Assembly (NCBI GenBank): GCA_008729055.1
Contig: SDUX01000002.1
Span: 3,375,874 to 3,439,873, forward strand
Direction: 5' to 3'
DNA: 64,000 nt
DNA from: Pyropia haitanensis
Lineage: Eukaryota; Rhodophyta; Bangiophyceae; Bangiales; Bangiaceae
The notes beneath the pieces are model-generated. The model saw only the letters and a program-made list of their open reading frames with translations. It searched no databases and had not been told where the DNA came from. The position numbers were made by a program, and so were the translations under genes. Positions 23,795 to 34,856 of this stretch are shown here, piece after piece (within the stretch, counting starts at the first letter, position 1; every line of letters begins with the position of its first letter).

Positions 23795-24380
23795 CGCCCG
23801 CCGTGGGCGTCCCCGCCCGCGCCGCCGCGGCGCGGCCGCCGCGGCCCGCCGACGCGGCGGCCGCCGCGGCCGACGCGGCCGTCGCGGCGGCCGTGCCGGG
23901 CGGCCGCCGCCGGCTGGCGCTCGTGCCCCGCGGCGCCGCGCGCCTCGGCCGGCGGTGGCGGCCGCCGCCGCCACCGCCGCCGCCACCACCACCACCACCA
24001 CCACCACCACCGCCACCGCCGCCGCCACCGCCGCCGCCGCCCGCCACCGCCGCCGTCGGCAATGGCGCCGCGGCCGCGGCCGCGGCGGCGGGGGCGGCGG
24101 GGGCGCGCCCCCCCCCCCCCCCCCCCCTCCCGTCGCGGCCGGTACCCCCCCCCGCGGCGGATATCCTGTTTGTCGCCGCCGCCGGCGCCGCCACCGCGGC
24201 GGGCGGGCCTACCCTCACCGCCGTCCTGTGCGAGGCGGGCTACCGGCGGGTGCGGCGGCGGGTGGAGCTGCCGCTGGGGGGGGGTGAGGGGGGGGACGCC
24301 CCCGTCCACCTCCACGCCGTCGCGGGGGGGGGGGTGGGGGGGGGGGTGGCCCGCCGTCGCCCGCCGCCGCCGCTGCCGCT

Positions 24381-24412
<32 letters not shown>

Positions 24413-24534
24413 GGCCGCCGCGACGAGCGAGGCGCGGCGTCGGGTGGCAGCGCCGCCGCCGGCGCGGCGGCGGCGCCTCGGTGGCGGCTGGGGTGGGGTG
24501 TCCCCCCCGCCGGTGCCCCCCCCCCCCCCCCCCA

Positions 24535-24584
<50 letters not shown>

Positions 24585-25222
24585 CGCGGCCGCCCTCCCC
24601 CCCCGCGGACGTGCTGCTGTGGGTAGAGACGCCCGCCGCGGTGCGGGCGCTCCACCCGGCGGCGCTCGACTGGGCCGCCGCCGCCCGCCGGCCGGGGGCG
24701 CCGCCGGCGCCGGCCGCGGGCCTGCGCGTCGTTGCCCCTGTGGCGGCGGCGGCGGCGGCGGGGGTGGCAGCGGGCGGGCGGGGGGGGGGGGAACCCCGCC
24801 GCCGCCGCGGGCGTGGCGGGGGCGGGCGGCGCTGCTGGCGGTGGCGCCGTCTCCGATCGGGGAGGGGGGGGGGGACGCCGCGGCCGTCGTTTTGGCCGGC
24901 CGCGCCGGCTGGGAGGCGGTTGCTCCTGTGGTGTGGGGGGGGGGGGGGGGAGGGGGGGGGGACGCCGGCGCCACCGCCGCCACTGGCGGCACGGAGAGGG
25001 GAAAGGCCGCTGCGGGCGCCACCGCCGCCGCCGCCGCCGCTGCCGCCGCTGCCGCTGGGCGCGGCTCGATGACCGTGTCCACCCCCACCACCGCCACCCA
25101 CAGCACGGCGCGGCGGCCGCCCCCCCCCCCGCTCCTCCGCTGTGTGGCATCGGGTGGCGGCGCGGGCCTCGCCGCGGTCTACGTTGGCGCCCGCGGGGAG
25201 CTGGCGCTGTTTGACCCCGCCA

Positions 25223-25273
<51 letters not shown>

Positions 25274-25437
25274 GCGCCGCCGACGGCCTCCGCGGCGCCC
25301 TGGACGTGCGCGGCGTGCCGGCGGTGGTCGCCGCCACCGACGCGGCGACGCGGGTGCTGGCCGTCGCGACCGCGCGGCGGTCTGCCGGGGGTGGGGGGGG
25401 GTGGGACACGGTCGTGCACGTGTACGATACGGGGTGA
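22798..25437 (+). CDS. Beta-propeller (WD40-like) protein, frame-broken
   Basis: The outer frame runs from ATG 22798 (MYSFTPLVSKRG) to TGA 25437. Repeated short strand patterns separated by Gly/Ala/Pro inserts look like propeller blades: GGVLAVAAAAGVVVWRL (near 23415), LAVRAVWGEGAAAAVAVLLYD (near 23635), LAAVYVGARGELALFDPA (near 25165), RVLAVATARR and then DTVVHVYDTG at the very end. The last has the closing strand and D typical of a WD40 blade. The blade near 23400 sits in the next frame, so the frame changes twice, probably at C13 (23008-23020) and G9 (23536-23544). Most WD40 proteins are scaffolds for complexes. No subfamily motif is clear, so I give no function. The 5' end is uncertain. 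Confidence 0.5.
23294..23331 (+). repeat. GGT trinucleotide repeat
   Basis: About twelve GGT/TGG units inside the propeller gene, flanked by GGC repeats; codes poly-Gly, poly-Val or poly-Trp depending on frame. Confidence 0.75.
23983..24011 (+). repeat. CCA trinucleotide repeat
   Basis: Nine to ten CCA/ACC units in the same gene, codes poly-Pro, poly-His or poly-Thr. Confidence 0.75.
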
Positions 25438-26110
25438 CGGCGGGGGGAGCGTCGGCGGCGCGGGGGGGGGGGGGGGGGCCGAGGCGGCGTTGGGCGGCGC
25501 CTGTGCGCCGCGTGCGCGCCGCGCCCGTGTGTCCCCGACGCAGCCGCCCCGCGCGGTGGCCGCGGCCGCCGTCGCGGGCGGCCGCGCCGCGGCGGCCTGC
25601 TGGCGGCGGCCCGCGGCTCGCCGCGTTGCGCGGCGCAGCGCGGCGGGCGGGCGTGGGCGCGCGGGCACGGGCGAGCCGCGCGGCCGCGCGACGCCCCAGC
25701 GCCCGCCCCGCGCGGCGGCACGGCCGCCGCGCGCTCTGGTGGCTGCCGCTGCTGCGGCGGTGGCGGCGCGGGCTGGCGGCGCAGCGGCGCGCGCCCGCCG
25801 GCTCCCGCTCCTCCCTGCCGTCCCCACGCGGCGCTGCCGCCGTGCGGAGCCGCCCGTGGGCGGCCAACGGCCGGCGCGTCGGTCCGCAGCGACCGCCCGC
25901 AGGGGGCACCGCCCACCGCCACGCGCGGGGCCACGCTGCGCTGCGGGCACGGGATCGCCGCGCACCGCACCGGGCGGCCCGCGTGGCGGCCGCCGCTGGA
26001 CGAGCGCGTGGCGGACTGGCGGCCGCCGCGGTCGACGGCGGGCCCTCTTCCACTGGCCGCGGTCGGCCGCGGTGCGCACGGCGCACACCGCACACGCGTG
26101 CAGGGGCGCC
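25438..26110. other. Gap with no supported gene
   Basis: Arg/Ala-rich in every frame with no recognisable domain. Presumed 3' flank of the propeller gene and 5' flank of the next. Confidence 0.4.
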
Positions 26111-28038
26111 ATGGGGTGGTGGGGGTACACACAGACACACCCGCGGGGCACCGTCCCGCCTTCCCCGACGGCGGCCAGCCGCAGACCCCCGCGGGTGCGC
26201 CCGCCGCGCGCCAGGCACTGGTGGTGCCACCCACCGCGTCACTCCAACGCCGCCAAAGGACGGGGGCAGCTGGGAGAGGCAGGGGGACCACGCGGGAGGG
26301 GAGGAAGCGGGGCGGTCGGCGGCGGGAAGGCGGGGGGGGGGGGGGGTGGGGTGGCTCGTTCGCAGCGGCGCTTCCGAGGCTGCACCGCCACTGCCCGCGT
26401 GCCTGGGAAGTGGACGGTGGGGGGCGCTGATGCGCCGCCGCTGGCCCACCCTCGTTGGCAGGGTGCGCGCGTGGTGGCACTGTCCGCGGCCGTCGCGGCG
26501 GCGGCCGCGACGGCGGCGACGGTGCTGCTGCGGCGGCCGCCCACCGGCGTCAGCGTCGCCCTCTCCTCGGCCACGCAGGTCGTGCCCGCGGCGGCAGGCG
26601 GCGCAGCCGCCGCCGCCGCCGCCGCCGCCGCCGCGCGCGCCGACAGCGACGCGCGGCGGTGGCCGCCGACGGCGTCCCGCGCGGCGCGCCTGTTCATGGG
26701 CGCCCCCGAGGTGGCGCTCGCGCTGGCGCACCTCTTCCCGGCCAACGCAACGGGGCCGCGGGTGTGCCTGGGGTGGGGGTCGGGCGGCAGCACCACCGCG
26801 TTTGCCGCGTCGGCGGACCGGGCGTCCGCCATCGAGCACAACCGTACGCTACGGTGCTTCGCGTCCAACGTTCCGCTCCCGTGCCGGCTCTCTCACGTCG
26901 CCGCTTGGTGGTTGGTGTACGGGGCGTCACGGGGGCACGCGAGTGCGGCCCGTGTGTGGGAGCATCACGCCAGACGCAGCAGAGAACCTCTGCAATGTAC
27001 TGTCCTCTTCCAACCCTCTGCTGTTCTGGTCTTGTGGTCCTTGATGCCCGCATCCCCCCTTCTCTTTTGTACACCGTCCCAGCCGCGTGGTGCGCATCGG
27101 TAGCCGGCAACCTCACCGCCGCGGGCCTGTCCCCCGACCCCGTCACGCTCGTGTGCATCCCGACCGTCTTCCCCCCCCCCCCCGCCCACGCCGCCGCCGA
27201 CGCCGACGGCACACCCGACCATTTCGCCGCCTACGTTGCCATCGTGGCGGCCCTGCCCGACGCCACCTTCACCGACGTCCTCATCGACGGCCGCGCGCGC
27301 GTCGCGTGCGCGCTGGCGGTGCTGCCACACCGGACGCCACCCTCGGCGGTGCTCCTCCTGCACGACGCGGAGCGGCACGTGCACGCGCCCATGTACGACT
27401 GGTACGACACGCTCGCGGTGAGCGCGGCGGCGCGCGGCCCGCCGCCGCGGCTGGCGGTGCCGCGGCGCAAGGCGCGGGCGCGCCTGCCGCCGCCGCTGCC
27501 CGTGTCGGCCGCGACCGCGCGGGCGCGCCTAGGAGCGCGTGCGGCGGGGCGAGTGGGTGGCGGCCGCGCCCGCCGAGATTGCCGCGCGCGTGCGGACGGG
27601 CGGGGGGGGGGGGGGGGGCGGTCGCGGGCGGGCGCGCCGGTGCCGCCGCCGCCGCCGCCGACGGCGCGCCGCCGTCGCGGTCGACGGGGGGGGGGCGTTG
27701 CCGCGGCGGCGCCGGCGGCGGCCGCGGTGGCGGGCGCGTCGGGGTGGCGCGGCCGCGCTCGCGCCGCGGCCACGGTCGCTGGGAAGGGTGGCGCGCGCCC
27801 GTGTCCCGCGGGCGCGGATGTTCTCCCCAACCTCGGGAGGGTGGGAACCGAGAGACACCGCGGTGGTGATGGGGGGGAGCGGGGGGCGGGCAGGGCAGAG
27901 GCGCCGGGGGGGGGGTGGCTGGCGTGCGCGGACGCCGGCCGCGCGTGGCGGCAATGGCAAAGGAGCGCCGCCACCGCGTCGCTGCGGAGCCAAGAGCCGG
28001 AACGGCACCCGACTGGGGCGACAAAGTGGCCCCCGTGA
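26111..28038 (+). CDS. Methyltransferase-fold-like protein of unknown substrate, one intron
   Basis: Exon 1 holds a signal-anchor-like stretch (VVALSAAVAAAAATAATVLL, near 26470), then FMGAPEVALALAHLFP and VCLGWGSGGSTTAFAASADR followed by ASAIEHN. The WGSGGST loop and the SAIEHN strand look like motif I and the acidic end of beta-2 of a Rossmann-type methyltransferase. The intron runs from GTACGC at 26848 to CAG at ~27082 and gives EHNPAWCASVAGN. Exon 2 has DATFTDVLIDGRARVACALA, then VLLLHDAERH and MYDWYDTL. This LIDGR/HD/YD set recurs in an uncharacterised family of secreted or Golgi proteins in algae and animals, as I remember it. The start is uncertain: 26111 is the first in-frame ATG, but a G run at 26333-26346 may break the frame. 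The C-terminal part after ~27530 is low complexity and may not be coding. Confidence 0.55.
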
Positions 28039-28264
28039 CGCTGCGCCGCAAGCACGCAGTCGTCGGTCTCCTCCTCGACCGCGCGGCGGACGGGAAAACG
28101 CTTGCTTGCGCACCGAGTCGGATCTGGACGGTGCGGCAGCTCTGCCCACGCTCTTCCCGCTCCCCCAACAACGTCATCCCCCCCCCCCCCCCGCCGGCGC
28201 CGCGGCGACCACCGCGACGGCGGCGCGCTCCCCGTCCCCCCCCCCGTTCTCCCACGCCCCACCC

Positions 28265-28461
28265 ATGGCCTCCCCGGCGGTGGCGTTTGCGCCGTCGACG
28301 CCGCCCCTCCCCAGCTGGCGTCGCAGCCGTGCGCGTCGCGCCCCCCCCCCGCCGGCCACGCGCCTCACGCCTTGGCGGCGTCGGCGGCTGGTGGCGGCGG
28401 CGACGGCTGCTGGGCCACCGGGGGCGGCGCCCGACCCCCCCGCTTCCCCCGCCGGGGCCGA

Positions 28462-28502
<41 letters not shown>

Positions 28503-29584
28503 CAGCGGCGGTCGTCCCCCCCCCCCCCCCGGCGCACTTTATCAACCTCACCAACGGCGTCGAGGTGCTCCCCGCCCTCGTCCCCGCCATCACCCCCCTG
28601 TCGTCGGTACGGTACACGCGCCTGCAGTCGTCGACGTGCGAGGCCGGCGACTTTGCGCGCATCCTCACCGACGCCGACGCGGGGCTGCTGATGCACGCCG
28701 CCCTCGGCGGCGCCGTCTACGTCTATGACCTGGGCAGCCGCAACGCCGCCCGGGGGGTGCCCCGGTCGCTGTGGTACGGCCTCCCGTTTGTGGCGTTTGC
28801 GGCCAACTACTTTTGGTACGACGTCGGGCGGCGGCCGCCGCCGGCCGACGCATCAGCGGCAGCGGCCGCGACGGCGGCGGCCAACGGCAGCAGCAGCAGC
28901 AGCCGCAGCAGCAGCCCCACCCCCGCCGACGATGACGATGGCATGGCGGGCGTGCCGCCCGTGTGGGTGCGCGGCCTCAACGTGGCGCGGCCGTGGCGTG
29001 ACGCGTGCGCGCGGCTGGACCGGCGGGTCAAGAAGCGGATGCGCTACTACCGCCCGTTTGCGCGCGCGATGGGCTCCCCGCGCCCGCGCCTGTACGGCGT
29101 ATACGGGCGCGCGACGGGGATGGACGGCCAAAAGGGGGCGTACGCCTCGCTCACCGCCGCGTGCTACGCCGCCGCCGCCGCTGCCGACGCCGACGCCGAC
29201 GCCGACGCCGCCGTCACCGCCAATGGCTCCGACGGCGACGGCGGGGGCGGGGGGAGGGCGGGGGGGATGACGCCGCCACCCGCCGCCGCCTCGCCAGCGG
29301 CGTCGACCTCAGTCGCCGCGGCGGCCGCGGCGGCGGCGGCCGCAGACGCGGCCGCGGCCGTGACGGCGGCTGGCGGCACCGCCGCTGATGTGGCGGCCGC
29401 GGCCGAGGCGGCGGCGATGGAGGCGCGCCTGCGGGCGGTCGGCCTGCTTGTCTACCGGCCGGCCGCGACGGGGGCGGAGCTGGTGGCGGCGGCCGCGGCG
29501 CTGCCGCCGCGGCCGCCGCCGCCGGGGTCGCCGCCGTCGCCTGGGGAGGGGGGGGGGTTGCCGGAGAGGGCGGAGGCCCGGTAG
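28265..29584 (+). CDS. Conserved plant/algal plastid-type protein of unknown function
   Basis: Clean 439-residue frame from ATG 28265 (context CACCCATGG), the first Met before an Arg/Ser/Ala-rich N-terminus (~85 residues) that could be a plastid transit peptide. The conserved core spans residues ~93-290: HFINLTNGVEVLPAL, RYTRLQSSTCEAGDFARIL, DADAGLLMHAALGGAVYVYD, then VPRSLWYGLPFVAFA and YFWYDVG. I recall a similar HFINLTNGIE...RLQST.CE core in plant and algal chloroplast proteins without assigned function. This is from memory, with no search. Later residues (RMRYYRPFARAMG, RLYGVYGRATGMDGQKGAY) also look conserved. Ala/Asp-rich inserts and a Pro-rich tail complete it. No frame break is needed. 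Confidence 0.6.
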
Positions 29585-30555
29585 CGAGGAGAGAGGTTGT
29601 GGGCTGCGGGGGAGCGGGCGGGGGGGGAGGGCGGGGGGGGGAGGGCGCGGCGGTGGCGGCTGGTGCGTCTGCTCGCCGCGCGCGGCGGGTGCGAGCGGCG
29701 GCGCGCTCGTCCGTGGCGGTGGTGGGTGGCGCAGCTTCCCACACGGAGGTTGGGGCGGTGCCAAGCGCGGGGCGCGTGGGGGAGGGCCGAGGAGGAAGGG
29801 GAGGTGGGGGGACGGAAGAGGGTGGGACGGCACGCCGCGTTGCTGCAGGGCGAGGCAGCATCGGACGGTACATGTGGAGCAGGGGGGGGGGGGGGGGTGA
29901 CGGAGGGTGTCGCGTCGCCGCGGGCCGTTGACGATGCCGCCGCGCGGGTCACGCCAGCCGGCGCGCGCACGTGCCGCCGCCGCTGCTGCTCGTCGTGGCG
30001 GACCGGCGTGCGGCGGTCCCGCGCGGCGGCGGCGGCGCCCGCCGGTCAAAGCGGTGCGCGCGGGGCACGCGGCGGCTGGGCGATGGGCGGGCGGAGGACG
30101 GCGGCGGTGGCGGCGTCGCTTCTGTGCCGGTGGCCCCTGTGCGGAGGGGGCCGACGGTGACGTCGGGGGGGGGGGGACGGAGCGGGGCGGGGGAGGGCAG
30201 GAGAGGGCAGGGTGAAGGCGGCTGTCCGCCTTGGCTGCCTCTGCCGGTACCCCCCTGCGCGACCGTACGGGCGGTGCGCGTCGGCGGCGGCGGCGGGCTG
30301 GGCAGCGCCGGCGGCCCCCCCCGACGCCCCGCTGCGCGCGGTCGCCGCCTGGCGCAGACGCGGGCGGTGGCCGCGGCGGGCGGGCGGCGGCGTCGGCGCG
30401 ACGCGCCGGCAGCGTCGCGACGTCAACGCCGCCCGCTGCTGCGAAGCGCGTCCGGGGCGGGCAGGCGGCCTGTGACGCCGCCGCGCCGCGCGTCGACGGT
30501 GGCGTCGATGGCCGCGGCGGCCGCCCGCGGCGGTGGCGGTCGCGGTCGCGGCGCT
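29585..30555. other. Gap with no supported gene
   Basis: 3' flank of the plastid-type gene and the low-complexity flank of the next minus-strand region. No domain seen in any frame. Confidence 0.4.
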
Positions 30556-31710
30556 TCACGGCGGGACCCGCAGACCGCCGCCCCGTCGCCGCCCGCCACC
30601 GCGTCCGCGATGCGGTCGGTGCGGCGGCGGCGGCGGCGGTGGCTGCACCGCGACAACCTCGGCGGGCACGCTCAGCTCTGACCGCGCCGGCGGGGCCGGG
30701 AAGAGGGGCGGCGGCGCCCCCACCGCCAGCACCCGGTCTCTGCGCACGTCCGCCAGCAGCACTGCCGCATCAGGGGGCACGTCAACGCCCAGCTTGAACC
30801 GCTGCACCCTCTGCTGCCAGGCAGCCACGTCGTCAGGGTCGGCTCCGCCCTGGTCGGCAGACACCCCCGCAGGGGGAACGCCCTCGGCGGCAGCGTCGGG
30901 CAACCCCGCGCGGGCGCCCGCCTCCCCCTCCGCGCCGCCGCCGCCACCGCAGGCGCGGGCAGCCGGCACGGGGACCCCTGAAGTCGCCGGCGTCGCCGCC
31001 GTCCGCCGCCGTCGGGATGCCCATCCCCCCCTGCCCTAGTGGCAGCGCGAACGCCCCCGCCCGCGCCGACGCCACCGCGTTGTATGCCACCGCGTGGAAC
31101 CGCGGCGTCCGCAACACGTGCATGGCACCGCAGCGAGAGCCCCGCCCAGCGGCGCATGCCGCCTTGCCACCGCCACCCGCACCGCCATCACCTCTACAAC
31201 CTCCACGGACAAAAAGACCATCGCCAGGGCGTTGAACGACACCCGCACGGACGTGAAAAGAACATCCTGCGCGTGGGGGCCGCGGAAGCAACAGAGCGCG
31301 GCGGCAAGGTCCAGCCGCACCTCCGCCGGCGCCAGCAGCTACTGCCCGTGAGGGGCCGTCACCCCCGTGTCGGTGATGACCAGACAAATGCCCGTCACCC
31401 CAAGCCCCAGCCGGTAGGAGGACACATATAGGAGCTGCGGCAGGGACAGGGAGGAAAGGACGACGGTCGGGCTGGTGCGGTGGTAGGGGCGCCCTGCGAG
31501 GGGGAGCCAGCCGGGCCGCGGGGAGGGGGTGATAGCTGGGCCGTAGGGCGCGGCCCCGACCCGCAGCGTCCCGTGCAGCAGCGGCGGCGGTGGCGGCGGC
31601 GGCACCGCGGCCGCCGCTCCCCCCCCCCACCTCGCTGCGCGCTGCTGGAAATATCCACCAGGCTCAAGTCATTGGCAATGGCCGGGCTGACCCTCCACAG
31701 CCGCCGCCAG
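30556..31710 (-). pseudogene. Broken membrane-protein region (possible pseudogene)
   Basis: Protein-like minus-strand segments in more than one frame. One begins LSLVDISSSAQ (near 31670). Then come LLYVSSYRLGLGVTGICLVI (near 31440), an in-frame TAG at 31341-31339, and in the same frame LLAPAEVRLDLAAALCCFRG and TSVRVSFNALAMVFLSVEVV (to near 31200). In another frame come MHVLRTPRFHAVAYNAVA (near 31120) and DPDDVAAWQQRVQRFKLGVD (near 30820). The hydrophobic stretches suggest two or more membrane helices. The TAG and frame changes could be true decay, unrecognised introns or sequence errors. I recognise no family. It may be the 3' part of the gene at 31838-32540. Confidence 0.35.
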
Positions 31711-31837
31711 CCGCCCCCCCCCCAGTCGCCCCCCCCAGCTAAAGCGAGTTCAGGTCCGTCGCCAGTCCTCGACTCTCACACCCCCGCCGCCGCCAGCTCC
31801 ACGGGTGCAACAGGTACCACCGCCCCACCTCTGGTAC

Positions 31838-32540
31838 TCAAGGCGGACACCCAAACCGCACCAGCGTATCCTTGGATAGACCAGCCTGGTCCAGGAACTG
31901 GCTCACTCCAAGAAAGTGTGACACCAAGTCCGGGAGCCACCCGCTTAAGTTAGAGCCGCCCAGCAGAACAGACTGTTTGCTGGCGCGCCCTGAATCGAAC
32001 TCCACCCGACTGGGACTCGTGCTCCTGACGCCAAAGTTGTTGGGGTAGCGGTTGCCGTAGACAAAGATGATGTTGTCGAGCCACTTGTCCCGCATCTCAG
32101 CATCTTCCAGGACAGTGCTCTCCATCAGCTTCCAGGCCTTGTTGACGTCCGCCAGTGAGGGAGCTCCACTCCTACCCGCTCCACAGTCCTTGACTTGGTA
32201 GACCACCGCAATCACGTCACCCACCTTGAACCGCCCAAACGCCTGACTGACGAGGAAGAACTCCACCACGTCGCCAGCAGGTTGCAATGCCCGCGCTGCG
32301 CCGGAGTTTAAGCGGAAGACCACCTTGACAGCCTCTTTCAGGTGCTTGGTAGCGAGGTCCAGGGCCGTGGCCAAGGACGCCACCTCCACTCCCGACTCGC
32401 GAGCAATCGAGGCGTCCACCCGCACGTGGTTGAGGATGTCACCGCCTCCAACTCGCGGGGTTGCACGCGGGAGGGCCCATATATCCTTGAGGGGAACGGA
32501 GGAGTACTTGGCTGCGCGCTCCGCCCGGGCGTACGACCCC
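31838..32540 (-). CDS. Unrecognised protein, 5' end undefined
   Basis: A compositionally normal minus-strand stretch in a low-complexity neighbourhood, ending at TGA 31838. It reads DILNHVRVDASIARESGVEV, VKVVFRLNSGAARALQPAGD, FKVGDVIAVVYQVKDCGAG, WKLMESTVLEDAEMRDKWLD, NIIFVYGNRYPNNFGV, WLPDLVSHFLGVSQFLDQAG. The balanced amino-acid use, hydrophobic/charged alternation and lower GC argue that it is coding. The open frame continues to 33682, but only as Gly/Ala/Arg/Phe runs (including an A33 tract), so the real start is probably an exon I cannot place. No family recognised. The downstream segment at 31710-31640 (ANDLSLVDISSS) could be its next exon. Confidence 0.5.
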
Positions 32541-33078
32541 CCCCCACGCCGCCACCCCCACCACCGCCGCCACCGCCGCCGCCACCCCCACTGCCGTTTG
32601 CTCTTCTCGCCGATGCGGGACCCGCTCCGCCTGCTCGCCGTCGGTAGAGGGGCGGAGCACCCCGCTGCCGCGCCCCGCCGCGGCCGCGACTGGGCAGCCG
32701 GGCCGGTGGGGACCGCCGCCGCGGCAACGGCGGCGGCGGTCGAGGGGGGGGGAGGGGGGGGGACCGCGCCGCCGCGCGCCCGCCGGCCGTCGCCACCGGC
32801 GGGTCGGCCAAGACGGCGTTTTTTTGTGTTTTTTTTTTTTTTTCGCCGCCGCGCCGACGCTCGTCCCCGCACACGCAGCACGGGTCGGCCGGCCGGCCGA
32901 CGGACTGCTGCCCGCACCGCGCGCCCGCGCCCGCGGACGCGTGTCGGCCGGTGGGGACGGGTGCAGACGCCCCGCGCGGCGGGTGCCGCCGCCGCCGGTC
33001 TGACCGGGGGGGGGGCGGATGCCGCCACCGGCCCGTGCGCGGGTGGCGGCCGCGGCGCGGGGACCGGCCCGGGGGGGA

Positions 33079-33109
<31 letters not shown>

Positions 33110-33482
33110 GCGGCGGGCCGCCGCCCCGCCCGTCGCGGCGGCCGTGGCCCACCGGCGGCTGCGGCCACACCCCCCCCCCCACCGCCGCCGGCTGGCGTCA
33201 CGCCCGCGGACCACCCCACGGTCGCGGCGCACGCCGGCGCCGCCCCATCCCGGGCACCACCGCCCCGTGCGTGCGGCCGGCGACGCGGCGGCGACGACGG
33301 CGCCCGCCCCGCCCCGCGCGCCCGCCGCGCGCGGCGGCGGCGCCCACGCCGCCCGCGCCACCAGTGCCGCCGCGGCCGGCGGGGCGGCGGCGGCGGCGGC
33401 GGCGGCAGCGACCGCCCCCCCCCCCCCGGCCGCCTCTTCCACCCGCCACCCACCGCGGCGGGCCACGCCCGCCGTCGAAAGA

Positions 33483-33485
<3 letters not shown>

Positions 33486-33518
<33 letters not shown>
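33486..33518 (+). repeat. A33 homopolymer
   Basis: Thirty-three consecutive A on the plus strand, in otherwise C/G-only DNA. Confidence 0.9.
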
Positions 33519-33519
<1 letters not shown>

Positions 33520-33928
33520 CAAAGGCGGCCGCCGGCGTTCCCCCCCGCCCCCCCCCCCCCCACCCGCCCCAGCCCCGCGGCCGCGGGCGCCGTGCGCCCA
33601 CGGACGCGTCACCGACCGGCCGCCCCCCCCCCCCACCCCCCCCCCCCCCCTGTTGGGTCCGCGTGCGGCCCGCCGCGGCCACTCCCCGCCGCGGCTTCCC
33701 CCCCCCGGCCGCTACGTGTGGCGGCGGCCGCGGCGGGCAGGCCGCATGGCCGGCGGTGGGCGCGGCGACCGCGCGGCGGGTAGCCGCTAGCTAGGCGCTG
33801 GCCGCCGCCGCCGCCGCCGCCGCCACCACGGCGGTGGCGGCCCGCCACACCCCACCCGCCGCGACGCGAGCCGCCGCCGCCGCCGCCGGCTGGCCGTCAC
33901 GGCCTCGCCGCGGGGCCGCCCCGACGGT

Positions 33929-33966
<38 letters not shown>

Positions 33967-34820
33967 CGCGTGCCGCCGCCGCCGCCGCCGCCGCCGCCGC
34001 GGCGGCGGCGCCACCGCGGCGGCGGCGGCGGCGGCGCATTGCTGGCGGCGCGGCCGGGCGGCCGACACGCGGCGCGGCGCGGGGGGGAGGGGAGGGGGAA
34101 CGACCCCCCGCGGCGGGGCGCCCCACGGGCGCCTGCCGAGCCGCGGCCGGCGGCGGCGTGTCGCCGCGCGCGCGGCCGAGTCGCGGCGCTCCACCCCCCC
34201 GCGCCCGTGCCCCAAACAGCGGCCGCCCGTCGGCGGCGGTGGCGCCCACACGCCCGCATCGTCGGGCCGCGGGGCATGGGGCGCACCCCCCCCCCCCCCC
34301 CCCCCCCCCTCGCTGCCCAGTGTTCCCACCGCCGACCCCGCGCGGGCGGTCGCGGCGCACGCGGCGGCGGCGGCGACTGCATGGCGGCCGCCCGCCGCGG
34401 CGGCGGCCGCTCGCGGCGGCGCGTCGCGGCCGCCCGCCGCGTCGACGCGGCGGCGGCAGCCGCCATGGCCGCCCGCCCGGCGTGCCGCGCCGCCGCGGCG
34501 GCGGCCGCGCCGCCGCGCGCCCGCCGCGGCGGGCGCCCGCCGCGGTGACCGCCGCCGCCACAGACGCCTGTCTGCTCTGGCCGGCGGCCGTCCACACCTC
34601 CCCCCCCTCCAAACCCAACCCCGCGACGGGACGGGTTGGCCGCCGGCCGGCCGGCGGGTCGCGCCGGGGCCGCCCCGTCGCCGCGCCGCGCCATCCCCAC
34701 ACCCGCCCCCCACCCGACCGACCACCGGCACGGCGACGCCGACACCCCCCGTCGGCGGCCGCCGCGGGCGAGCCCACCCCCCCACCCCCCCCCCCCCCTC
34801 ACCCCCCCCCGCCGCCGCCG

Positions 34821-34856
34821 CGCCCGCCCGCCCGCCCGCCCGCCCGCCCGCCCGCC
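34821..34856 (+). repeat. CGCC tetranucleotide repeat
   Basis: About nine tandem CGCC units. Confidence 0.85.

Noticed and set aside
23294..24011. CRISPR-like regular repeats
   Set aside because: Trinucleotide microsatellites without spacers, in a eukaryotic gene.
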